Shown piece by piece: positions 16,256-24,636 of a stretch of DNA of 64,000 nucleotides (the stretch's first letter is position 1; every line of letters starts with the position of its first letter). The position numbers were made by a program, and so were the translations under genes. The DNA lies in contig CAYQQM010000018.1 of NCBI GenBank assembly GCA_964419605.1, forward strand, positions 1-64,000, given 5' to 3'. The notes under the pieces are model-generated. The model ran no database searches and was not told where the DNA came from. It worked only from the letters and a program-made list of their open reading frames with translations. Origin of the DNA: JABFXX01 sp964419605 (GTDB lineage: Bacteria > Myxococcota_A > Polyangia > Haliangiales > Haliangiaceae).

Positions 16256-18825
16256 CGAATTTCGACCGCCAAGCCGAGTACCTCGGAGCCCGCTACAACA
16301 GTTGCCCGCGCGTGGCCGGTCGCGTGGTCTCGCGTCGCATGGACCGCGATGTCGCCCGTCGGCGCGTCATGGATCCGGAACTCTCCATTGCCATCGCTGG
16401 TACCCGAAGCCTCTCCGGCGGTCGAGGTAATGACGACCTGCGCCCCCGCCACGCGCCTGCCTCTTGCGTCGCGCACGGTTCCGCCGACCAATGCACCCCG
16501 CGTCAGGTCGATCCGAATGTCGCGCAGCAACGTTCCGCTCGTGCGATGAGCGGGAGGCACTTCGAGTTCACGAACCTTCTGCAAGTAGCCGGGGTGGTTG
16601 ATCGTAAGCTTCCATCGGCCCGACTTCACCGGCCCAAGACGCCATCGACCCGCCTTGTCGGAAGATGTTTCGGCGACTGCCCCCCCTGGACCCGCCGCCG
16701 TGATCAACAGACCGCCAAGTGGCGCACCGTTCGCGCTATCGAGAACCGCGCCTTCCACCGCGCCGCCGGACGCGAGTACAAAGCGCACTTGCTCGGCGGA
16801 TAGCGATGCAACCGCATCGAACTCGCTCGTTGGATAGTCCGGATGACTCACCCGAATCCGCATGGAACCGCGCGGCAGCTTGTCGATCGAAAACGCCCCA
16901 TTGACTGCCGTCGTGGCATGGCGCTTCCGAGCCAGGCCCGTCGCAACCACAAGCTGCGCCGACCCAATCGGAACTCCGGACGAGTCCACTACCGTCCCGG
17001 CGAGCGCTGCATCTGCCGTCTCAAGGTCGAAGTCCTCCGTCCAGGTCGCCGCAGATCCGCGGCCTGGATCAACGCTGCGGCGAACCTCCGCGCAGCCAAA
17101 CGCAACAACGCGCAGCTCCACCGCACCCGCCACCGGTCCAAGTCGATACCGACCGTCACTCCCCGTGAAGGCAAAAACCGCGGTTCCGACCTCTGGATGA
17201 GCGGAAACCTCAGCTCCGACGACCGGTGCGCCTTTCTGGTCTTTCACCATCCCCGTGACCAGCGCCCCCCGGGTCAAGACCATGTCGATGTTGCGAACCA
17301 TCGAACCAGATGCATCGATCGCGATCACCCGAGACTGTGCCTCAGCCAACCCAGGAGCGCTCGCAACGATGCGAACCTTACCCGGCGAGATTCCCCGCAC
17401 GCGGTACCGGCCATCCCTCCCCGTCGTCCACACCGAATCGCGATCCGGGTCGGAAGCGATCGGCGCGGGGTCTTTGAGCAGACTATGGCCAGACGCACTG
17501 GGGTCCACCACGGCTGCGACCGCCGCGACGGGCGCCCCAGGGGGCGGTAGCGGAGGAATCGGGCCGACCAGGACACCGAGTTCCCCTCGAGCGATCAGTT
17601 GTAGATCGCCCGGAGCGGTCAGCGCTTCAGCGACGGGTGCGATGCCGCGTCCCGAAAATCGCTGCAACCGAGCCACGTCGATCGCTGCGGAGACTTCGGT
17701 CCGATTCACCCCAACGGAAAAAGCCCGCACCGAGGCGCCCGAAATCGGCTGGCCATTGCCATCCATCACCCGTCCCTCGACCGCCGCACCGCGTTCCAGT
17801 GGAAGTTGGGGAGCACCTTTACCAGCGTCCAGCTCGACGCCTCCCGGCGATATGTATCCAGGTGCAAATGCATCCGCAATCCACCGCCCTGTTGGAACCC
17901 CTTCGATTCGGAAAACGCCGTCGCTGCCACTTCTTGCATAGCGGGGCGGCGCATCGCCGCTCGACGGCCGCAGTTCGACCGCAGCAACAATGCCGGTGCC
18001 CTCGTCCCGGTCGATCACCGTGCCCACCACGATCGACGCGGCCTCTAGCCGAAGCTCGACCGGAGCGAAGGGGCCGGCCCCAAGTCTCGTCACCCGCACC
18101 GCGCGCGCCGCTAGATCCGCCCGCCACCCGTACACTTGGTAGCGACCCTCGGGCAGGCTTGGCACGAGGAACCGCCCCCGAGAGTCCGCTTTCGACTCGA
18201 GAGCACCGCCGAGCGCATCGCTCAGCACGGCGATCGTGGCACCGCCAACAGGCCGCTTTCCGTCGGTGACTGCGCCCTCGATAGAAACGCGGCGGGACAC
18301 CACCACCCGGACGTCGTCGCCGGGCACCGCAACGTAGCGCAGCTCGGCAGCCAGAATCGCGCTACCACTGACCGATATCCGATACCGCCCGGGGGACAGC
18401 CCTTGCGCCAAAAACCGACCATCCGAGGCAGTAAGTGCCTCCATCGCGGTGGCAGGAGGTTTTTTTCCCTCCATCGCAATCGCGACGCGAAGGCCGGCGA
18501 CAGCGCCCCCGGTCCCGTCGACAACGGTTCCGCGGAGCACGGCGCCGGCCGGCTTCACAAGCGGTAACGCCCCGCCCGGAACCGAGCTGGATCCGGCACC
18601 GGTGGAAACAACGGAGCCCACGGAGCCCACGGGCTCGTGTCGAGTTGGACCTGCGGCCCAATACGCGATTGCAATAGCGGCTGCACTTCCCGCCAGGCCG
18701 AGCATCCGCCAAGGCCGCCGAGATCGCGGCGGAGCAGCGACCGTGGTCTCTGCGTTCGATGGCTCCGCGACACTCGGATTTGGCCGCGATTGCTCCGTGC
18801 CCTCCGTGGGGCCTTCCCCGGTCAT
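16252..18825 (-). CDS. membrane-anchored protein with many carboxypeptidase-regulatory (Ig-like) repeats
   Basis: 857 residues. A Ser/Pro/Glu-rich cytoplasmic N-terminus is followed by one hydrophobic segment (about 41-59, MLGLAGSAAAIAIAYW), then at least eight repeats of roughly 80-90 residues of the CarboxypepD_reg type: V(D)-GTGG-V-GLRV, SDGRFLAQGLSPGRYRI, DSRGRFLVPSLPEGRY, SDGVFRIEGVPTGRW, DGRYRVRGISPGKVRI, NGEFRIHDAPTGDIAV. This prealbumin-like fold occurs in envelope and adhesion-type proteins of myxobacteria. Probably periplasmic or surface exposed; no enzymatic domain seen. The stop codon lies inside the right arm of element II, so the natural C-terminus may have been changed by the insertion. 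Confidence 0.8.
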   Translation of the reverse strand: MTGEGPTEGTEQSRPNPSVAEPSNAETTVAAPPRSRRPWRMLGLAGSAAAIAIAYWAAGPTRHEPVGSVGSVVSTGAGSSSVPGGALPLVKPAGAVLRGTVVDGTGGAVAGLRVAIAMEGKKPPATAMEALTASDGRFLAQGLSPGRYRISVSGSAILAAELRYVAVPGDDVRVVVSRRVSIEGAVTDGKRPVGGATIAVLSDALGGALESKADSRGRFLVPSLPEGRYQVYGWRADLAARAVRVTRLGAGPFAPVELRLEAASIVVGTVIDRDEGTGIVAAVELRPSSGDAPPRYARSGSDGVFRIEGVPTGRWIADAFAPGYISPGGVELDAGKGAPQLPLERGAAVEGRVMDGNGQPISGASVRAFSVGVNRTEVSAAIDVARLQRFSGRGIAPVAEALTAPGDLQLIARGELGVLVGPIPPLPPPGAPVAAVAAVVDPSASGHSLLKDPAPIASDPDRDSVWTTGRDGRYRVRGISPGKVRIVASAPGLAEAQSRVIAIDASGSMVRNIDMVLTRGALVTGMVKDQKGAPVVGAEVSAHPEVGTAVFAFTGSDGRYRLGPVAGAVELRVVAFGCAEVRRSVDPGRGSAATWTEDFDLETADAALAGTVVDSSGVPIGSAQLVVATGLARKRHATTAVNGAFSIDKLPRGSMRIRVSHPDYPTSEFDAVASLSAEQVRFVLASGGAVEGAVLDSANGAPLGGLLITAAGPGGAVAETSSDKAGRWRLGPVKSGRWKLTINHPGYLQKVRELEVPPAHRTSGTLLRDIRIDLTRGALVGGTVRDARGRRVAGAQVVITSTAGEASGTSDGNGEFRIHDAPTGDIAVHATRDHATGHARATVVAGSEVLGLAVEIR

Positions 18826-19065
18826 ACTCCCCCCTACGATACCTGGACACAGCGGGCGGTCTACCTCGCGCGCAGTAATCCGCTCGAGGCCGAACGATTC
18901 CTGCTAGTACCTCGCCACAGTGAAGATGATCGGTTGAGGTCGCCGAGCCGCGCCGAGCGCAAGGCTTGCGGAGTAAGCGCTACTGGCGGTAACGCGACGG
19001 AGCATAACGATGCGATCGGCGATGGATCGGCGGCCCGAACCGTTCAAAACCACTGACATGAGGTA

Positions 19066-19329
19066 CTAGCGCTTCGCTACGTCGCGCCCTCGAGGCCCTT
19101 CGGCTACGCCGATCGAGGTCAGTGCATTCGGACACATGACGAGCTCTGCCGCTTCTCGCTGGACCCGACCGTGCGAATCCACCAGCGTGGCGTCGGAGAG
19201 CACGACGAATTCCACCGGCCCAGAGGTTGGCTGGCACGACGCGAGATATCCGGTGATGCGGGCACCAGTGTCATACTCGATCGTCACACGATGGCTGACC
19301 AGGTCATGAAGCTTCGAGTAGTTCGGCAT
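19066..19329 (-). CDS. small conserved-looking protein, Sm-like pattern (87 aa)
   Basis: 87 residues. The core HRVTIEYDTGARITGYLAS followed by VEFVVLSDATLVDSHGRVQ follows the strand-turn-strand rhythm of Sm/LSm folds (hydrophobic strand, G, G-x-L, then a loop and D/N). Family assignment is an inference; Hfq itself is not matched. No obvious ribosome binding site precedes the ATG. It is divergent from the mutase gene and about 240 bases away from the carboxypeptidase-regulatory-repeat gene. Confidence 0.5.
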   Translation of the reverse strand: MPNYSKLHDLVSHRVTIEYDTGARITGYLASCQPTSGPVEFVVLSDATLVDSHGRVQREAAELVMCPNALTSIGVAEGPRGRDVAKR

Positions 19330-19456
19330 CGAGCGGTGCTATACCACGACAGCCGCTCGACGTGCCGCTGATAACGGCGATATCCGGGAGTTCCGGGCGT
19401 CAGATGAGACCGTCAACGCTCGACCGAAATGTGGTGTAGCGAACCATCACTTCGAG

Positions 19457-21061
19457 GTGAAAAGGGTCTACACACCGTGGGTGAGCGAAAAGCTACGCAA
19501 ACCGCGATACGCCACGGATGCCGACATCGAAATCAAGGATGTATATGGACCGAGCGACGCATCCGGTGATGTAACTCCGCCGGGTCAATTCCCATTCACG
19601 CGCGGGGTCCAAGCGACCATGTATCGCGGCCAGCTATGGACCATGCGCCAATATGCTGGATTCGGTACAGCTGCCGAGTCGAACCAGCGCTACAAGTACC
19701 TGCTCGCACAAGGAGGAAAGGGACTATCAGTCGCCTTCGATCTACCTACTCAAATGGGACGCGATTCCGATCATCCATCGGCACTCGGTGAAGTCGGACG
19801 GGTAGGCGTGGCGATCGATTCGCTGGATGACATGCGGGTGCTGTTCGATGGCATTCGGCTTTCCGACGTATCGACATCCATGACGATCAACGCGACAGCC
19901 GCCACCCTCCTAGCGCTCTACCTCGTAGTTGCGGAAGATCAAGGCGCAAATCTTCGTTCTCTTAGAGGCACAATCCAGAACGATATTCTCAAAGAATATA
20001 TCGCTCGGGGAACGTACATTTATCCACCCGCAGGCTCGATGCGTCTCATTACCGATGTATTTACGTACTGCAATCGGAACGTGCCACTGTGGAATACAGT
20101 TTCCATTAGCGGCTATCACATTCGCGAAGCAGGCGCTGATGCGGTGCAAGAAGTCGCGTTTACTCTTGCGGATGGAATTGCCTACGTGGAGGCAGCACTT
20201 CGCGCTGGACTCGCCATCGATGACGTTGGACCGAGGCTTTCGTTTTTCTTTAATGTTCACAACAATTTTCTGGAAGAAGTTGCCAAATTTCGCGCGGCGC
20301 GCCGGATGTGGGCAAAAATCATGCGCGATCGGTTCGGCGCTAAGGACCCCAAAAGTCAAATGCTGCGCTTCCATAGCCAAACGGCGGGCGTAACGCTTCA
20401 GGCACAGCAGCCGCTGGTCAATATCGCGCGGGTAACGCTGCAAGCGCTCGCCTCGGTGCTCGGAGGAACTCAGTCGCTCCACACAAATAGTTACGATGAA
20501 GCGCTCGGCCTGCCTTCCGAGGTAGCGGCGCGAATTGCGCTCCGCACCCAGCAAGTCATCGCCCATGAAAGTGGTGTTGCCGATTTTGTCGATCCATTCG
20601 CCGGCAGTTGGGCCGTGGAATCTCTCACCGATGAAATCGAGCAACGAGCCACCCGGTACCTCTCCGAGATCGACAACCTAGGCGGGATGATCGCGGCGAT
20701 CGAACAAAGCTATCCGCAACGCGAAATCGAGCGGCGAGCGTATGAGCACCAGCGGGCGGTCGAAACGCGGCAGCGCATTGTGGTTGGCGTCAACGACTAT
20801 CTGGTCGCAGACGACAGTCCGCCTCCGGTCGTACCGATCGATCCGGATCTCGAAGTCGCCCAGCGAGCACGCGTAGCCGCAGTACGGGCGCGGCGCAATG
20901 TCTCCGAACACCAGCGAGCGATCACGGCACTGCGCGACGCCGCTGCGGGGTCGGACAACCTACTTCCAGCCATCATCGCCGCATGCCGTGGCTTTGCGAC
21001 CGTTGGCGAAATTGCCGACGTCCTGCGCGATCGATACGGCGAATACCATCCCGCCACGTAG
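19457..21061 (+). CDS. methylmalonyl-CoA mutase, catalytic (large) subunit without B12 domain
   Basis: 534 residues from GTG. Converts (R)-methylmalonyl-CoA to succinyl-CoA with adenosylcobalamin. The substrate-pocket motifs are those of methylmalonyl- rather than isobutyryl-CoA mutase: TMYRGQLWTMRQYAGF retains the pocket Tyr and YPPAGSMRLITD retains the CoA/carboxylate Arg. It ends after the TIM barrel (DRYGEYHP), so the cobalamin domain is a separate protein, encoded at 22848-23258 on the opposite strand. This split architecture is known in archaea and several bacterial groups. No strong ribosome binding site precedes the GTG. Pathway: propionyl-CoA and branched-chain/odd-chain catabolism. 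Confidence 0.9.
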   Translation: MKRVYTPWVSEKLRKPRYATDADIEIKDVYGPSDASGDVTPPGQFPFTRGVQATMYRGQLWTMRQYAGFGTAAESNQRYKYLLAQGGKGLSVAFDLPTQMGRDSDHPSALGEVGRVGVAIDSLDDMRVLFDGIRLSDVSTSMTINATAATLLALYLVVAEDQGANLRSLRGTIQNDILKEYIARGTYIYPPAGSMRLITDVFTYCNRNVPLWNTVSISGYHIREAGADAVQEVAFTLADGIAYVEAALRAGLAIDDVGPRLSFFFNVHNNFLEEVAKFRAARRMWAKIMRDRFGAKDPKSQMLRFHSQTAGVTLQAQQPLVNIARVTLQALASVLGGTQSLHTNSYDEALGLPSEVAARIALRTQQVIAHESGVADFVDPFAGSWAVESLTDEIEQRATRYLSEIDNLGGMIAAIEQSYPQREIERRAYEHQRAVETRQRIVVGVNDYLVADDSPPPVVPIDPDLEVAQRARVAAVRARRNVSEHQRAITALRDAAAGSDNLLPAIIAACRGFATVGEIADVLRDRYGEYHPAT

Positions 21062-21096
21062 AACGGAAGGATCGGCGTTGCCTCCGCAGGTGATAA

Positions 21097-21807
21097 CTAC
21101 AGCGAAGCACGCGCTCTAATGCGCACACTTGCGTCGAGTTTTCCGCTGGGAACGCTCTGTCCGACCGAAACATCGAGTGCCGATCCAACGATGATGTTAA
21201 ATGGCGTCTTGAAGTTCCCCATCGCGTCCGACAGCGTTTTCTTACCGGTCGGCGTGTACGCCAGATCTGCGGCGACCACGGTCGTTCGCGCGGGAATCGA
21301 CGGAATCGTCGCGATGTGCTTTATCGCGGCGTCACCGGTGTCTGTGACCGACATCGGTGCGATGTATACTTGCATGTCAGCAGTTGCAGTATCCAGCGAA
21401 TTCGCAGTGACCTCGTAGGTCACGCGATCAATGCTGACCTGGATCACCGACTGGTCTGCAACGGAAGCAAGCTGCGGCTGTTCGGTGAGGACGTCGACCA
21501 TCCGATGAACATTGATCTCGAGGTGCAGATCGCATGTAGAGGTGGTTGAATTGCACGAGCCGGTGCAGTTCATCGGGCATACGTTTTTTAGACCCGAGCT
21601 GCACACATTGGGCGAACTCGCGCACGGCAACTGGAGAAACAACGCAGCGTCCGCTTGGCGAACCTGCCAGCCATTCGCGTCCACGCTGAACGCCTTCGGC
21701 GGCAGATCTAGGTCAAAACTCGCGACGTCGGAACTGACGATCGTGCACCCCGATACCGATACTCCAAATCCGATAGCAACTCCGATAGCAACAAGGAACT
21801 TCCACAT
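21097..21807 (-). CDS. Cys-rich lipoprotein of unknown function
   Basis: 236 residues. A typical lipoprotein signal (VAIGVAIGFGVSVSGC) with Cys21 as the lipidation site. A cluster of six or more Cys follows at about 60-92 (LPCASSPNVC, NVCPMNCTGSC), then a long beta-rich region (IQVSIDRVTYEVTANSLDTA, MQVYIAPMSV, FNIIVGSALDVSVG). Probably an outer-membrane-attached beta-sandwich. It lies 72 bases downstream of meaB on the same strand, between the convergent mutase genes; there is no sign that it acts in propionate metabolism. Confidence 0.7.
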   Translation of the reverse strand: MWKFLVAIGVAIGFGVSVSGCTIVSSDVASFDLDLPPKAFSVDANGWQVRQADAALFLQLPCASSPNVCSSGLKNVCPMNCTGSCNSTTSTCDLHLEINVHRMVDVLTEQPQLASVADQSVIQVSIDRVTYEVTANSLDTATADMQVYIAPMSVTDTGDAAIKHIATIPSIPARTTVVAADLAYTPTGKKTLSDAMGNFKTPFNIIVGSALDVSVGQSVPSGKLDASVRIRARASL

Positions 21808-21879
21808 AAGCTAAACCTCACAAAAGGTGCGAGGGTCAATTAGGTAATTCTAGCATTCAATCGTTGGTGCAGGACACGA

Positions 21880-22851
21880 TTACATGGAAGCTACCAGTCC
21901 CTCGGCGATTGTCCAGGGGTCGAGCTGGCGGTCGGCTACTGCACCCGCCAACTCCTTGTGTTCCCCCAAGGCCCTCGCCACGCGCTCGGAAAGCAGCGTA
22001 CGCACAATGTCATGAATCTGCGCAGTTGCGCGTTCACGCATGCGCTCAGCCGCCCCACTCCCAGTCCACGCCTCCGTTCGATGGACCTCGATGGCCCGAC
22101 CGAGTTGCGAAATGCCCGACGCCTCCGCAAGCCCCTGCGTTGCCACTGCGCGCACAATTTCAACATCGCGCCGATCGCCGGTCCGCAGGTCCAGCATCTG
22201 CTTGAGGTCGCGCTCTGTCCGGTCGGCGCCTTCCCGATCTGATTTATTCACGACCAACACGTCGGCAATTTCCAACAAGCCCGCTTTGATTGCCTGGACG
22301 TCGTCGCCGAGGCCCGGCACGGTAACCACCACCGTAGTATGCGCAGCGTGCATCACGTCGACCTCATCTTGGCCAACCCCTACTGTTTCGATCAGAATCT
22401 TGTCGTAGCCCATTGCGTCGAGGACATGCACGACTTCTAGCGTCGAACGAGAAAGTCCGCCGAGGTGACCTCGAGTCGCGAGACTGCGGATAAAAACGCC
22501 CGGGTCTAGCGCGTGGCGCTGCATGCGAATGCGATCGCCCAAAATCGCCCCCCCGGAAAACGGCGAACTCGGATCGACACAGACCACCCCAACGCGATGG
22601 CCGTCGCGTCGGTAAAGCGAGATGAGACCGTCTACGATCGTGGACTTCCCCGCCCCAGGATTCCCCGTGATTCCAACGACGTACGATCGTCCCGTGTGCC
22701 GAAACAGTCCTTTTAGGGTAGCGAGACCGGCCGGCTGCCGATCATCGAGGTCGCGCATCACGCGTCCGGCAACGCGAACGTCCCCAGCCAGGATCCGGGC
22801 GATATCCACACTCCCTTCGGAGCTCGGCGCTGGCTCGATGCCGTCCGTCAC
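21880..22851 (-). CDS. meaB: MeaB/ArgK-type GTPase chaperone of methylmalonyl-CoA mutase
   Basis: 323 residues. G3E-family GTPase that loads and protects adenosylcobalamin on the mutase. P-loop GNPGAGKST (63-71), VCVDPSSPFSGGAILGDRIR covering the switch region, ETVGVGQDEVDV (Walker B) and the guanine-specificity VVNKSD are all present. The ATG overlaps the stop of the B12-subunit gene (ATGA), the standard meaB neighbourhood. Confidence 0.93.
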   Translation of the reverse strand: MTDGIEPAPSSEGSVDIARILAGDVRVAGRVMRDLDDRQPAGLATLKGLFRHTGRSYVVGITGNPGAGKSTIVDGLISLYRRDGHRVGVVCVDPSSPFSGGAILGDRIRMQRHALDPGVFIRSLATRGHLGGLSRSTLEVVHVLDAMGYDKILIETVGVGQDEVDVMHAAHTTVVVTVPGLGDDVQAIKAGLLEIADVLVVNKSDREGADRTERDLKQMLDLRTGDRRDVEIVRAVATQGLAEASGISQLGRAIEVHRTEAWTGSGAAERMRERATAQIHDIVRTLLSERVARALGEHKELAGAVADRQLDPWTIAEGLVASM

Positions 22852-23258
22852 TCGACCTTTGCGCGCACGTGCGTTTCGATCCAGTCAATAATCTCGTGGG
22901 TGCTTGCCCCCGGTGTAAAAATGCGAGCGACGCCCATTTCGGCCAGCGCCTCCATGTCGCGTTTCGGCACAATCCCTCCGCCAAAGACGATGATATCGCC
23001 AGCTCCCCGCTGCTTGAGCGCCTCGATCACGGCCGGGAAAAGCGTCATGTGAGCACCGGACATGATCGATAGCCCAACCGCATCTACGGACTCTTGCACC
23101 GCGGCCGCCGCGATCATTTCGGGAGTCTGATGCAGCCCCGTGTACACCACTTCGTATCCCGCGTCGGCTAGGGCGCGGGCTACCACCTTCGCTCCTCGGT
23201 CGTGACCGTCGAGACCTGGTTTGGCAACGAGGATCCGAATCTTGCGCTGATTAGCCAT
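22848..23258 (-). CDS. methylmalonyl-CoA mutase, cobalamin-binding small subunit
   Basis: 136 residues, a free-standing B12-binding domain. DGHDRG carries the cobalt-ligating His19; LSIMSGAHM and FGGGIVPKRD are the further corrin-contact motifs. It pairs with the catalytic subunit encoded at 19457-21061. It overlaps the upstream acyl-CoA dehydrogenase by 8 bases and the downstream meaB by 4, so the three are one translationally coupled operon. Confidence 0.93.
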   Translation of the reverse strand: MANQRKIRILVAKPGLDGHDRGAKVVARALADAGYEVVYTGLHQTPEMIAAAAVQESVDAVGLSIMSGAHMTLFPAVIEALKQRGAGDIIVFGGGIVPKRDMEALAEMGVARIFTPGASTHEIIDWIETHVRAKVE

Positions 23259-24420
23259 GCGTCACAGCTCCCCGAAGCAGTGCCCGCGCAATAACAATGC
23301 GCTGAATCTCACTCGTACCTTCGTAAATGCGAGTCGCCCGCACATCGCGCAATGCGCGCTCGACCGAAAACTCGCGCACGTACCCACATCCGCCGTGAAC
23401 CTGGAGTGCGATGTCACAAATCTTCCACGCATGTTCGGACGCGAACAGCTTTGCCATAGCGGCGGCTTGCGAAAACGGCTTCCCCTGCTCCTTACGCGCT
23501 GCCGCCCGCAGGGTGAGGAGATTCGCCGCATCCAGCCACGTCGCTGCATCGGCCAACATGCCGGCAACCGCCTGATGTTTAATGATCGGCTGGCCGAATG
23601 TCTGCCGCTCTTGCGCATAGCGCACCGCAGCTGCAAGCGCTCCTCGTGCGATGCCAATGGCCTGCGACGCGATCCCGATCCGACCGCCGTCGAGCGCCGC
23701 CATAGCCAGCGAAAAACCCCGACCGATCGCGCCGACAACCGCATCGTCGCTGACCTCCACGCCATCGAAAACGAGCTGAGCGGTCGATGATCCGCGAAGC
23801 CCAAGTTTGTCTTCCAACCGGCTTACCGATAGCCCGACCGCATTTCCTTGAACGAGAAACGCAGATAGCCCGCGATGTGCCGGCGCCGAACTCTCGTCCG
23901 GATGATCCGTGCGCGCCCAAACGACGAGGAGTCCCGCATGATCGCCGCTGGTGATCCACTGCTTGGTGCCGTGGATTCTCCACCCGGTCGTTGTCTTGGT
24001 GGCCCGGGTCCGAATCGCTGCGGGGTCGCTCCCCGCATCGGGTTCCGACAGCGCGAACGCACCCGCCACCATGTCGCCCGAAGCGATCCGCGATACCCAG
24101 GCGCGCTGCTGCGGTGATCCCATCTCCGCAACGAGCTCTGCCACCATGTTCGTCACCGACATCGCCACGGCGACAGATGGGTCGGCCTGCGCGATCTCTT
24201 GCAGCGCGAGCGAACACGCAATCGCGCCCAACCCAGCCCCTCCGAGCTCCTCGGGCACCGCGATCGCGAGCAGCCCTAACTTGCCGAGTTCGGCAAGCTC
24301 CGCAACCGGAAACTCCCCGGAAACGTCGCGGTTCGCTGCGCCCGGCGCCAACACGCGGTCCGCAAAGTCGCGGGCCATGCTCTGCGCAAGCCGTTGGGTC
24401 TCAGTCGGGACAAACTCCAT
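23251..24420 (-). CDS. acyl-CoA dehydrogenase
   Basis: 389 residues from the ATG at 24420 (MEFVPTETQ); the open frame above it is unlikely. FAD-dependent dehydrogenation of an acyl-CoA to the 2-enoyl-CoA, passing electrons to ETF. Motifs: FALSEPDAGSDPAA for FAD/substrate contacts, IHGTKQWITSG, LQVHGGCGYVREF, and YEGTSEIQRIV at the catalytic end. First gene of the operon with the B12 subunit and meaB, suggesting a branched-chain or odd-chain acyl-CoA feeding propionyl-CoA formation. A second, related dehydrogenase lies at 34441-35586. Confidence 0.9.
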   Translation of the reverse strand: MEFVPTETQRLAQSMARDFADRVLAPGAANRDVSGEFPVAELAELGKLGLLAIAVPEELGGAGLGAIACSLALQEIAQADPSVAVAMSVTNMVAELVAEMGSPQQRAWVSRIASGDMVAGAFALSEPDAGSDPAAIRTRATKTTTGWRIHGTKQWITSGDHAGLLVVWARTDHPDESSAPAHRGLSAFLVQGNAVGLSVSRLEDKLGLRGSSTAQLVFDGVEVSDDAVVGAIGRGFSLAMAALDGGRIGIASQAIGIARGALAAAVRYAQERQTFGQPIIKHQAVAGMLADAATWLDAANLLTLRAAARKEQGKPFSQAAAMAKLFASEHAWKICDIALQVHGGCGYVREFSVERALRDVRATRIYEGTSEIQRIVIARALLRGAVTHG

Positions 24421-24636
24421 GCCTAACCGGAAGTATGCCTCAGCGGTGGCAAAGGCTGGAATTCGTTCCCGCTGAGAAGTACAGTGATCGCAATCCCAAG
24501 CGGTGGGGAAGGATTGGTGATGAAGCATAGCGGTTGCAGCAGCGAGGTCAAAGAAATGATCTCTAATGTAACTGTCTTAAAGTATTGAGAATTATTCCGC
24601 GCAACCTTGGCGCAACGGTGCCGATAACGGAGTGTG

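Noticed and set aside
16843..17550. Long plus-strand frames opposite the carboxypeptidase-regulatory-repeat gene
   Set aside because: High-GC shadow frames with no family resemblance; the minus strand shows regular Ig-like repeats.
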